This document shows positions 1 to 5,334 of a DNA stretch of 6,436 nt, one piece after another (positions within the stretch are counted from its first letter, which is position 1; the number at the start of each line of letters is the position of its first letter). The position numbers were made by a program, and so were the translations under genes. The stretch is from the NCBI GenBank assembly GCA_938084085.1, contig CALKDV010000483.1, positions 1 through 6,436 on the forward strand, read 5' to 3'. The stretch comes from an uncultured Nannocystaceae bacterium. Lineage in GTDB: Bacteria; Myxococcota_A; Polyangia; Nannocystales; Nannocystaceae. The notes under the pieces are model-generated. The model was not told the origin of the DNA and made no database searches. It worked only from the letters and a program-made list of their open reading frames with translations.

Positions 1-423
1 AAGGCGCAGTGCTCGGTGTGCCACAACGGTGACAACTTCTCGGACGGTCTGTTCCACAACGTGGGGATCGGTTTTAACGTGGACGGCAGCCCCGGCGAGG
101 GCGCCGATATCGGTCGCGGGAAGGTCACGAAGGACGCGGCGGACAACTACAAGTTTCGGACGCCGACGCTCCGCAATGTCTCTGCCACGGCGCCCTACTT
201 CCACGACGGGAGCGTCGCCACGCTCAAGGAGGCCGTGAAATATATGGCCTCGGGCGGCGTGGTGAAGGGCCCGAGCGCGGACCCGCTGCTGCGACCGGTG
301 GTCTTGAACGACGTGGAGGTCGACGACATCGTGGCCTTCTTGGACTCGCTGTCGTGCCCGGGCAGCCTCGAGGTCCTCGGTGACCAGGCCGTGCCCTGGT
401 CGAAGCCAACCGCGACGCCGTGA
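1..423 (+). CDS. di-haem cytochrome c peroxidase, C-terminal part (5' end outside window)
   Basis: This is the last 140 residues of a periplasmic bacterial di-haem cytochrome c peroxidase, which reduces hydrogen peroxide to water with electrons from a small cytochrome or quinol. The reading frame is open from base 1, so the N-terminal haem domain and signal peptide are missing. A haem c site CSVCH lies at fragment residues 4-8, followed by GLFHNVG, then FRTPTLRNVSATAPYFHDGS (52-71) and TLKEAVKYM (74-82), all hallmarks of the C-terminal, high-potential haem domain. Met82 lies 74 residues after the haem His8. As I recall, that equals the His201-Met275 spacing of the Pseudomonas enzyme, so Met82 is the likely distal ligand. 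MauG-type enzymes have Tyr there, so a true peroxidase is favoured. The gene converges on rpsI. No U-tract follows its stop, so its own terminator is not evident. Confidence 0.92.
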   Translation, partial: KAQCSVCHNGDNFSDGLFHNVGIGFNVDGSPGEGADIGRGKVTKDAADNYKFRTPTLRNVSATAPYFHDGSVATLKEAVKYMASGGVVKGPSADPLLRPVVLNDVEVDDIVAFLDSLSCPGSLEVLGDQAVPWSKPTATP

Positions 424-443
424 GGCATCGGGCGCGGGGGGAG

Positions 444-482
444 AAAAAGCTTCGGCCCGCGCTCGAGGAGCCGCGGGCCGAA
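444..482 (-). terminator. intrinsic terminator of the rplM-rpsI operon
   Basis: An 11-bp perfect inverted repeat (TTCGGCCCGCG at 451-461, CGCGGGCCGAA at 472-482) can be extended inward by a few pairs with a one-base bulge. Read on the minus strand, the hairpin is followed by GC and then five Ts (444-448), which is the arrangement of a Rho-independent terminator. It starts 26 bp beyond the rpsI stop codon. On the plus strand the hairpin is followed by AAG rather than Ts, so it should act mainly on rpsI transcripts and not on the converging peroxidase gene. Confidence 0.85.
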
Positions 483-508
483 AAGATCGCAGAGGCGAAG
501 AGATCGCC

Positions 509-907
509 TTAGCGCTTGCTGAACTGGAAGCGCGCGCGGGCGCCCTTGCGGCCGTACTTCTTGCGCTCGACTTCGCGGGCGTCCCGGGTGAGGTACCCGT
601 GAACCTTCAGCGCGTCGCGAAACTCTGCGTTCACAAGCATCAGCGCGCGGGAGATTCCGAGACGCACGGCGCCGGCTTGGCCGGAGAGACCACCGCCCTT
701 GGCGGTCGCCCAGATGTCGTAGCTCTCGCGGGTGTCGGTGGCGACCAGGGGTTGCTCGACCTGCGCGAGGTTGGTGCGACGCGTGAGGTACTGCTCTGCG
801 TCACGACGGTTGATGGTGATCTTGCCTTCGCCGGGCATGAGCCAGACGCGGGCGACTGCGGACTTGCGTCGTCCGGTGCTGTAATATTTCATCGTATCGG
901 TAGCCAT
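509..907 (-). CDS. rpsI: 30S ribosomal protein S9
   Basis: The 132-residue product is the small-subunit protein S9 (uS9), whose C-terminal tail reaches the ribosomal P site. E. coli S9 is 130 residues. Family signatures are all present: TGRRKSAVARV (11-21), GKITINRR (28-35), GGGLSGQAGA (71-80), TRDAREVERKK (107-117) and the invariant SKR terminus (130-132) in the tail ARFQFSKR. The start ATG at 905-907 has a purine-rich TGAGAG just upstream that overlaps the rplM stop codon, leaving only 11 bp between the genes. A second in-frame ATG at codon 6 is possible but lies further from that site. The gene is co-transcribed with rplM, as in most bacteria, and is followed by a strong terminator. Confidence 0.98.
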   Translation of the reverse strand: MATDTMKYYSTGRRKSAVARVWLMPGEGKITINRRDAEQYLTRRTNLAQVEQPLVATDTRESYDIWATAKGGGLSGQAGAVRLGISRALMLVNAEFRDALKVHGYLTRDAREVERKKYGRKGARARFQFSKR

Positions 908-918
908 GGATTTCGCTC

Positions 919-1353
919 TCAGTTGCCGAGTTTGTGGGCCTTGGGGGCCTGGGCGGCGTGGGGGTGATCAGTGCCAGCGTAGACCTTCAACTTGTCGAAG
1001 GTCGCGCGTCCGAGCCGGTTCTTCGGAAGCATGCGCTTGACGGCTTGCTTGATGACGACCTCAGGTTTTCGGTCGAGCATCTCTTGTGCCGTGACGGTCT
1101 TCATGTTCCCGAGGTAGCCGGTGAACTTGTTGTAGGTGTGCTGCTCGAGCTTATTGCCAGTGAACTTCACTTTCTCCGCGTTGATGCAGACGACAAAGTC
1201 GCCCACGTCGAGATGCGGGGTGAAGGTCGTCTTGTGCTTCCCTCGAAGCAGCGACGCAATTTGACTCGCCGCACGACCAACCGTTGCACCGTCGAGGTCG
1301 ACGAGCAGCCAATCGCGCTGGATCTCTTCTTTCTTGGGGTAATGGGTACCCAT
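919..1353 (-). CDS. rplM: 50S ribosomal protein L13
   Basis: The 144-residue product is L13 (uL13), an early-assembly protein of the large subunit; E. coli L13 has 142 residues. Recognisable blocks are RDWLLVDLDGATVGRAAS (13-30), LLRGKHKTTFTPHLDVGD (35-52), INAEKVKFTGNK (57-68), the MLPKNRLGRATFDKLKVYAG stretch (108-127) and HPHAAQAP (130-137). The frame is open upstream to 1563, but the ATG at 1351-1353 puts exactly 15 residues through RDW, as in E. coli L13, and the upstream residues look nothing like the family. No Shine-Dalgarno is visible before this ATG (the preceding bases are CATCGTCCT), and a promoter sits almost on top of it, so translation may be leaderless. It is the first gene of the rplM-rpsI operon. 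Confidence 0.98.
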   Translation of the reverse strand: MGTHYPKKEEIQRDWLLVDLDGATVGRAASQIASLLRGKHKTTFTPHLDVGDFVVCINAEKVKFTGNKLEQHTYNKFTGYLGNMKTVTAQEMLDRKPEVVIKQAVKRMLPKNRLGRATFDKLKVYAGTDHPHAAQAPKAHKLGN

Positions 1354-1363
1354 AGGACGATGG

Positions 1364-1392
1364 GATGTACGCGAGGGGCCGGGGGGTGTCAA
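1364..1392 (-). promoter_or_regulatory. sigma70-type promoter for rplM-rpsI, placing the start site at or near the ATG
   Basis: On the minus strand a perfect TTGACA (1392-1387) is followed after 17 bp by TACATC (1369-1364), a weak -10 that keeps the first T and two As of the consensus. Only 10 bases separate this -10 from the rplM ATG, so transcription would begin within about 0-5 bases of the start codon. The exact -35 and ideal spacing are the support. The poor -10 is the weakness. No better pair was seen further upstream. Confidence 0.5.
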
Positions 1393-1529
1393 GCACTTCC
1401 AACGGACACGCCGCACCTTCCCATCACCTCGCCCTAGGGGGTATCCCCGCGCGCTCGATTGTGGCGCCAAGGGGGTTCTACGGCGTGGAGAACCGGCGCA
1501 TCTGGGCACGACGGGTTGCTGCGGCACGC

Positions 1530-1547
1530 GGAGATCGCGCGATCTCC
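1530..1547. promoter_or_regulatory. 18-bp perfect palindrome, candidate operator
   Basis: GGAGATCGCGCGATCTCC is self-complementary over all 18 bases with no spacer. It is not followed by a T-run on either strand, so it is not a terminator. Its centre lies about 54 bp before the response regulator GTG and about 180 bp behind the rplM start, a position that suits a dimeric regulator of the rightward gene. The binding protein is unknown. Confidence 0.45.
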
Positions 1548-1592
1548 TAATGGCTGTTCGCACGGGGTGGAAGGCGTCATACTTGGGCGCAG

Positions 1593-2528
1593 GTGAGCGG
1601 GTCCCCCATCAAGATTCTCGTCGCGGATGACACCCAGGCCGAGCGCCTCGTAGCGCGTGAGGCGCTTACCCGCGCCGGATACGAAGTTTGCGAAGCGTTT
1701 GATGGGATCCACACCCTCGAGGTGTTCGCCCGGGAGCGGCCCGCGCTGGTGATGATCGACGTGGTGATGCCCAAGATGACGGGGATTGAGGCGTGTCGAA
1801 TCTTAAAGGCTCGGATGCAGTCGGACTATCTGCCGGTGCTCATGGTGAGCACGAAGAACACGGTGAACGCACGGGTGGAGGGCCTGCGCAGCGGGGCGGA
1901 TGATTTTCTAGGCAAGCCCTACGACGTGGAGGAGCTACTCGCGAGGGTGGAGGTGCTCTTGCGAACACGTGGGCGTCTTGGGAGCCAAGAGGATGATAAG
2001 CCATCGTCGACTCCGTCCTCGACCACGGTGACGGGCGAGAGGAGCCATCGAGACTTTCAAGCGAGACTTGAGCAAGAGTTTCTTCGCGCAGAGCGATACA
2101 GCGATCCGCTCGCGTGTCTCAAACTGAAGATCGATTCGGGGGCCGCAGGGGCCGACGCGACGGGTCCGGCCGCGGGCGACGCGGCGCTGCTTCGCGACAT
2201 GGTTGAGGGACATATTCGAAAGGTCGACATCTCCTTTGAGCTCGAAGCGCACACCTACACGGTGATTTTGCCGAACACCCATTTCCCAGGGGCTCTCGCG
2301 GCCGCAGAGCGCATCTCTCGAGCGGCGAGCCGCGTCGCGTTGCCATCCCGCGGTGGGGCGCGCGGCACCGCAAGCATCGGTGTGTCTTTCTTCCCCAACA
2401 AGGACACAAAGTCTGCCGCGGAGCTTGAGGGCCTGGTGAACCTCGCCCTCCAGAGAGCCGGCGACGAAGGCGGCGGGCACATCTGCCTCTACCAGCACCA
2501 GGGGTACCTCTACATCCCGGAGTCATGA
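1593..2528 (+). CDS. response regulator with degenerate GGDEF output domain
   Basis: The 311-residue cytoplasmic protein has a receiver domain (about 6-125) and a GGDEF-fold domain (about 155-305) joined by a Ser/Thr-rich linker (about 131-150). Receiver residues are intact: acidic pair D12/D13, phospho-acceptor D56 in MIDVVMP, S86 and K108 before P109. In the second domain the fold is recognisable (LPNT at 226-229, AAAERI at 236-241, SIGVSFFP at 261-268), but the GGDEF signature is replaced by EAHTY (218-222), so cyclase activity is not expected. An RxxD motif (R209-D212) lies exactly five residues before that position, as in a c-di-GMP inhibitory site, so a receptor role is possible. The GTG start is forced: an in-frame stop at 1548-1550 precedes it with no other usual start codon. 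No Shine-Dalgarno is seen. It is followed by nadK after 19 bp. The partner kinase is not in the window. Confidence 0.9.
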   Translation: MSGSPIKILVADDTQAERLVAREALTRAGYEVCEAFDGIHTLEVFARERPALVMIDVVMPKMTGIEACRILKARMQSDYLPVLMVSTKNTVNARVEGLRSGADDFLGKPYDVEELLARVEVLLRTRGRLGSQEDDKPSSTPSSTTVTGERSHRDFQARLEQEFLRAERYSDPLACLKLKIDSGAAGADATGPAAGDAALLRDMVEGHIRKVDISFELEAHTYTVILPNTHFPGALAAAERISRAASRVALPSRGGARGTASIGVSFFPNKDTKSAAELEGLVNLALQRAGDEGGGHICLYQHQGYLYIPES

Positions 2529-2534
2529 TGAGCG

Positions 2535-2540
2535 AAGGAG
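2535..2540 (+). promoter_or_regulatory. ribosome-binding site deciding a TTG start for nadK
   Basis: AAGGAG is separated by 7 bases from TTG (2548) and by 13 from the in-frame ATG (2554). The first spacing is normal and the second is long, so TTG is the favoured start. Confidence 0.65.
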
Positions 2541-2547
2541 TCTATCG

Positions 2548-3465
2548 TTGGTAATGGAGACCGGAACCCTCGGGCCGTGCTCCACTGTGGTCGTCTACCC
2601 GCGGCCCCACAGCTCCGAGGGACATCAGCTGTCCGTGGACTTGGCCCGCACCCTCATGGAGCGCAACGTTCGAATCGCGGTGCCCGAGCAGGTGCTCCGT
2701 GAATACGGAGACTTCCCCGAGGGGACCGTGGGGTTGTCGGAGCCTGAGCTGGAAGGCGGCATCGATTTGGTCTTGAGCCTCGGCGGCGACGGCACGCTCC
2801 TGCGCGCGAGCCGATGGTTGGGCGCGCGACAGATCCCCGTGCTCGGGGTCAACCTCGGTGACCTCGGGTTTTTGTCGGCCTACGGCAAGGACGAACTCTC
2901 GGACGCCATCGATGATGTGGTCGCTGGCGGTCTCGAGTGGGAGGCCCGCGAACGTATGCACGTGGAGGTGATCCGCGAAGGCGAGGTGGTCGCGTCAGAC
3001 ACCTCGCACAATGACATCTACGTGAAGCACGGGGTGATGCCGCGTCTGCTCCAGCTCGCCTGCTACGTGGGAGAACAATTCATGGCGGTGTACACCGCGG
3101 ATGGCCTGGTGATCTGCACACCCACCGGCTCCACCGCGTACAACCTCGCGGCGGGCGGACCCATCGTGACTGCGGGCACCGGGGTGCTCACGGTCACGCC
3201 GATCTGTCCTCACAGTTTGACGCATCGTCCGGTCGTAGTCTCTGGGGCCGCGCCCATTCGGGTTATCTACCTCGGGCCCACGGAGGAGTCGCGGGCCTTT
3301 TTGACGTCGGACGGGCAATGGACCACGGAGATGTTGATCAATGACGAGGTGAGGGTGACCTCCGCGCCGGAGAAGGCGCGCATGATCCCACCTCGCACCT
3401 CGGTCTTTCATGTGCTCGCCAACAAACTAGGTTGGAGTGGTTCGGCGTGGTCCGAGCACTCTTGA
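2548..3465 (+). CDS. nadK: NAD kinase
   Basis: The 305-residue cytosolic enzyme phosphorylates NAD to NADP with ATP, the only route to NADP in most bacteria. The catalytic GGDGT motif is at 79-83 (D81 in LSLGGDGTLLRASR), followed by PVLGVNLGDLGFLS (97-110). The NAD-contacting acidic motif appears as SHNDIYV (153-159) where many homologues have LNE. The glycine-rich DGLVICTPTGSTAYNLAAGGPIV stretch covers 185-207, and PICPHSLTHRPVV (218-230) is also typical. Length is close to the usual 290-305. The start is taken as TTG because AAGGAG lies 7 bases upstream; ATG at codon 3 is the alternative. It sits 19 bp after the response regulator and 31 bp before the DUF1835 gene, so all three are probably co-transcribed. 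Confidence 0.97.
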   Translation: MVMETGTLGPCSTVVVYPRPHSSEGHQLSVDLARTLMERNVRIAVPEQVLREYGDFPEGTVGLSEPELEGGIDLVLSLGGDGTLLRASRWLGARQIPVLGVNLGDLGFLSAYGKDELSDAIDDVVAGGLEWEARERMHVEVIREGEVVASDTSHNDIYVKHGVMPRLLQLACYVGEQFMAVYTADGLVICTPTGSTAYNLAAGGPIVTAGTGVLTVTPICPHSLTHRPVVVSGAAPIRVIYLGPTEESRAFLTSDGQWTTEMLINDEVRVTSAPEKARMIPPRTSVFHVLANKLGWSGSAWSEHS

Positions 3466-3486
3466 GGGCGGGCGGCGGCGACCCGT

Positions 3487-3491
3487 GGAGG
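3487..3491 (+). promoter_or_regulatory. ribosome-binding site deciding the ATG start of the DUF1835 gene
   Basis: GGAGG lies five bases before ATG 3497. This selects that start over the upstream in-frame GTG at 3437, which would lie inside nadK and add 20 low-complexity residues. Confidence 0.75.
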
Positions 3492-3496
3492 CGAGC

Positions 3497-4498
3497 ATGA
3501 CCACGGTGGCGCACGTCCGCTGCGGCGGTGATATTCGTGATTCGTTGCGCGCGTGCGGTGTGCTCATCGATTCTTCAAGTTTCTTCGAGACGCACGACCC
3601 GGTGTGCGAGGGGCCGCTGCGAGTCGGCGGATTCGGGGCGACGCCGGCGCGGGCGCGGTGGATCGCGCAGGCGTGGGAGCTTCCCGAGGCGGCGTGCCTC
3701 GAGCGCATGCGGCGTCATGAGGCGCTTCATACTGCGCTCGCGGATTTTGACGAGGTTTGTCTCTGGTTCGAGCACGACCTGTTCGATCAGGCGTCGCTCG
3801 TGGAATTGCTCGCGCGGTGGGCCGCCATCCCCGAGGCGGTGGGGCTGCGGGATCGACTCTCGTTGGTTACCTTAAACGAGCACCCGAGCGTCGCGCGTTT
3901 TGTGGGACTCGGACAGCTGCGACCGGAGGCCTTGCCAGCGTTGTTTGAAGGGCGCGTGCGCGTGACCGCCGGCGATGTGGAGGCCGCCTCGCAGGCGTGG
4001 AATGCGATGTGCTCTAGCGATCCTCGGTCGGTGCGCGCAGTCCAAATCTCGCCCGCGTTTTTATTTTTGCAGCGCGCGCTCGAACGTCATCTTAACGAGC
4101 TGCCCTCCGTGGAGGCGGGCGTAGGACTCACCGAGCGGTTGGTGCTTCGGCGTCTGATGGACGGCCCGTGTATCGCGGTGGAGTGCTTCCAGTGGTGGAT
4201 GCAGACCGATCCGCAGCCGTGGCTCGGCGATCTCATGTTCTGGGCTCGGCTGCGCGGGATGGCCTGCGCTCCAGCGCCGCTCCTCGCCATGCGCGGAGAC
4301 TTCCCCGGCGAGCTCCTGGAGTTAACACCGCTCGGCGTCGCCGTGGCCAAGGGCGACGAGGACTGGCTCGCACATGCGAGCCCCGCTCCGTGGGAGGCGA
4401 GGCGTCATCGTGGAGGTGTGGAGATCGATCCCGCTCACCCCCATTGGCGTCGAGGGCCAGGGGGCGTGCTCGTGCACAGCGCAGCGGTCCGATCCTAG
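3497..4498 (+). CDS. DUF1835-type protein of unknown function
   Basis: The 333-residue, apparently cytosolic protein has no signal peptide or membrane segment. It resembles the DUF1835 family from memory of its conserved words: CEGPL (37-41) near the N-terminus, LWFEHDLFDQASLVELL (89-105), GLTERLVLRRLMDGP (210-224), QPWLGDLMFWARL (240-252), LTPLG (276-280), then RHRGGVEID (303-311) and HPHWR (314-318). No biochemical activity is known to me. The dense conserved acidic and aromatic residues in the WFEHD block look like a catalytic or ligand-binding site, but that is an inference. The opening 'HVRCGGDIRDSLRACG' corresponds to the family's usual N-terminal strand and helix but is less canonical. 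It starts 31 bp after nadK with a good ribosome-binding site and is probably in the same operon. It converges on the carbonic anhydrase gene, with 15 bp between stop codons. Confidence 0.75.
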   Translation: MTTVAHVRCGGDIRDSLRACGVLIDSSSFFETHDPVCEGPLRVGGFGATPARARWIAQAWELPEAACLERMRRHEALHTALADFDEVCLWFEHDLFDQASLVELLARWAAIPEAVGLRDRLSLVTLNEHPSVARFVGLGQLRPEALPALFEGRVRVTAGDVEAASQAWNAMCSSDPRSVRAVQISPAFLFLQRALERHLNELPSVEAGVGLTERLVLRRLMDGPCIAVECFQWWMQTDPQPWLGDLMFWARLRGMACAPAPLLAMRGDFPGELLELTPLGVAVAKGDEDWLAHASPAPWEARRHRGGVEIDPAHPHWRRGPGGVLVHSAAVRS

Positions 4499-4505
4499 CT
4501 CGCGC

Positions 4506-4526
4506 CCGGATGGTCAGGCCATCCGG
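4506..4526. terminator. hairpin in the convergent junction, possible bidirectional terminator without T-run
   Basis: CCGGATGG (4506-4513) and CCATCCGG (4519-4526) form an 8-bp perfect stem around a 5-base loop. The loop contains the carbonic anhydrase stop codon (4514-4516, minus strand). No T-run follows on either side, so it is not a canonical intrinsic terminator. It may protect transcript 3' ends or pause polymerase between the converging genes. Confidence 0.35.
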
Positions 4527-5140
4527 AAGACCTTGGGGATTCCCTCAAAGTCACTGACCGTGAGGCCGAGATCTTTGAGCCGGCCATCTTTGAGGTCGTA
4601 GATGAGCCCGTGAACGCTCAGCGGTCGACCCGAGCGCCACGTGGACTGGATGCTGGCTGTGGCGCAGACGTTGGCAACCTGGGCGGCGACGTTGAGCTCA
4701 CACATGCGGTCGAAGCGGGCGTCGTCATCGAGTGCGTCGAGGCTCTCTTGGTGGCTCGCGATCACGTCCTTGATGTGGCGGAGCCAGTTGTCGATGAGCC
4801 CGTAGGCGTGGTCCCCGGACGCCGCTTGCACACCGCCGCAGCCGTAGTGTCCGCAGACCACCACGTGGTCAACCTTGAGCACCTCGACGGCGTATTGGAT
4901 CACAGAGAGGCAGTTGAGGTCGGTGTGGGCCACCACGTTCGCGATGTTGCGATGGACGAAGACTTCGCCGGGGCCGAGGCCCGTCACGTCGGTCGCAGGG
5001 ACGCGGCTGTCTGCGCAGCCGATCCACAGGATCTTGGGACTTTGGCCCTTCGCGAGCTCTGAGAAAAATTGTGGTTCCGCGGCTGCCTGATCGGCGGCCC
5101 AACGTTGATTTTGGTCGAGAATGGTTGCGATATCGGACAT
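4514..5140 (-). CDS. can: beta-class carbonic anhydrase (Can type)
   Basis: The 208-residue cytosolic zinc enzyme interconverts CO2 and bicarbonate, supplying bicarbonate for carboxylases. Zinc ligands are C42 (CADSRVP, 42-48), H98 and C101 (HYGCGG, 98-103), with the D44/R46 dyad; these are the same positions as in E. coli Can. The residues of the allosteric bicarbonate site described for the Haemophilus and E. coli enzymes, W39, R64 and Y181, are all present, so pH- and bicarbonate-dependent inhibition is likely. Other strong matches are HTDLNCLSVIQYAVEVLKV (72-90) and LCELNV-like MCELNV (146-151). The frame continues upstream to 5242, but ATG 5138-5140 is chosen because AGGGAG lies six bases before it and the protein then aligns with Can from residue 1. 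The C-terminus is about 12 residues shorter than E. coli Can. Confidence 0.96.
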   Translation of the reverse strand: MSDIATILDQNQRWAADQAAAEPQFFSELAKGQSPKILWIGCADSRVPATDVTGLGPGEVFVHRNIANVVAHTDLNCLSVIQYAVEVLKVDHVVVCGHYGCGGVQAASGDHAYGLIDNWLRHIKDVIASHQESLDALDDDARFDRMCELNVAAQVANVCATASIQSTWRSGRPLSVHGLIYDLKDGRLKDLGLTVSDFEGIPKVFRMA

Positions 5141-5159
5141 GGGATACTCCCTGGGATTC

Positions 5160-5180
5160 GGTGGCCGGAGTATAGCCACC
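5160..5180 (-). promoter_or_regulatory. -10 box for the carbonic anhydrase gene within an inverted repeat
   Basis: On the minus strand TATACT (5174-5169) matches the -10 consensus at 5 of 6 positions. It would give a leader of roughly 22 bases that carries the AGGGAG ribosome-binding site. The matching -35 region is poor. The -10 box lies inside an inverted repeat GGTGGC-N9-GCCACC (5160-5180), which could be an operator. The ends are exact but short, so chance is possible. Confidence 0.45.
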
Positions 5181-5298
5181 CGGACCGCTGAGGCATCTCG
5201 CCTCGGGTGGGGAGCCTCCGATTTTTCCGGATCGTGTGCCATTTGCGCCCACCCATGATCTGTTTGAGACCACGCAGCCCCGCGACAATGGAAACAAG

Positions 5299-5327
5299 TT
5301 GCGTGGAATCACCAGCTGCTGTATAGA
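5299..5327 (+). promoter_or_regulatory. sigma70-type promoter for recN, apparently leaderless
   Basis: TTGCGT (5299-5304) and TATAGA (5322-5327) are 17 bp apart. The -35 keeps TTG and the -10 keeps TATA. Only six bases separate the -10 from the recN GTG, which would put the transcription start at or next to the start codon. No Shine-Dalgarno is seen before the GTG, in agreement with this. Confidence 0.5.
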
Positions 5328-5334
5328 TGTTCAG
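5319..5334 (+). promoter_or_regulatory. candidate LexA (SOS) box over the recN start
   Basis: CTGTATAGATGTTCAG matches 13 of 16 bases of the E. coli LexA consensus (CTGT-(AT)4-ACAG), with both outer CTGT and CAG ends correct. Its right half, GTTCAG, also matches the right half of the LexA motif I recall for Myxococcus. The site covers the -10 box and the first base of the GTG, an ideal place to block transcription. recN is a classic SOS gene, which raises the prior. lexA itself is not in the window. Confidence 0.6.

Larger units (their letters stand above)
1354..1592. other. divergent intergenic control region between rplM and the response regulator gene
   Basis: This 239-bp gap serves two divergent transcription units. 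It contains the rplM promoter, an 18-bp perfect palindrome (1530-1547), a looser dyad GGTTCT-N9-AGAACC (1474-1494) and CATACT (1578-1583), a 4/6 match to a -10 box nine bases before the response regulator GTG. No good -35 pairs with the latter. No small ORF with a convincing start was seen, and no RNA gene was recognised. Confidence 0.6.
5141..5333. other. divergent intergenic control region between can and recN
   Basis: This 193-bp gap holds the leftward can promoter and ribosome-binding site near 5141-5180 and the rightward recN promoter with its LexA-like site at 5299-5334. The middle (about 5185-5298) contains short inverted repeats such as GAGGC-N5-GCCTC (5190-5204) and an isolated T5 run (5222-5226), but I see no convincing gene or terminator there. 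Confidence 0.6.

Noticed and set aside
451..482. Hairpin as terminator of the cytochrome c peroxidase gene
   Set aside because: On the plus strand the stem is followed by AAGATCGC with no U-tract. The T-run lies only on the minus-strand side.
380..967. Long plus-strand open frame overlapping rpsI and the rplM end
   Set aside because: It is the antisense shadow of rpsI, whose S9 motifs are unmistakable. The translation is low-complexity and matches nothing, and GC-rich coding DNA commonly gives such frames.
1354..1563. N-terminal extension of L13 by 70 residues
   Set aside because: The added residues are Arg/Pro-rich and unlike L13. Starting at ATG 1353 reproduces the E. coli N-terminal length exactly, and the extension would swallow the rplM promoter.
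2050..2520. Active diguanylate cyclase domain
   Set aside because: The signature GGDEF is EAHTY, which removes the metal- and substrate-binding residues, so only the fold is retained.
5190..5226. GAGGC...GCCTC followed by a T5 run as a plus-strand terminator
   Set aside because: The arm that would precede the T-run pairs only across a 19-base loop, the stem is five pairs, and no plus-strand gene ends upstream.
5141..5242. N-terminal extension of the carbonic anhydrase to 5242
   Set aside because: ATG 5140 has AGGGAG at proper spacing and puts the zinc ligands at the Can numbering; the extension has no family similarity and covers the probable promoter.
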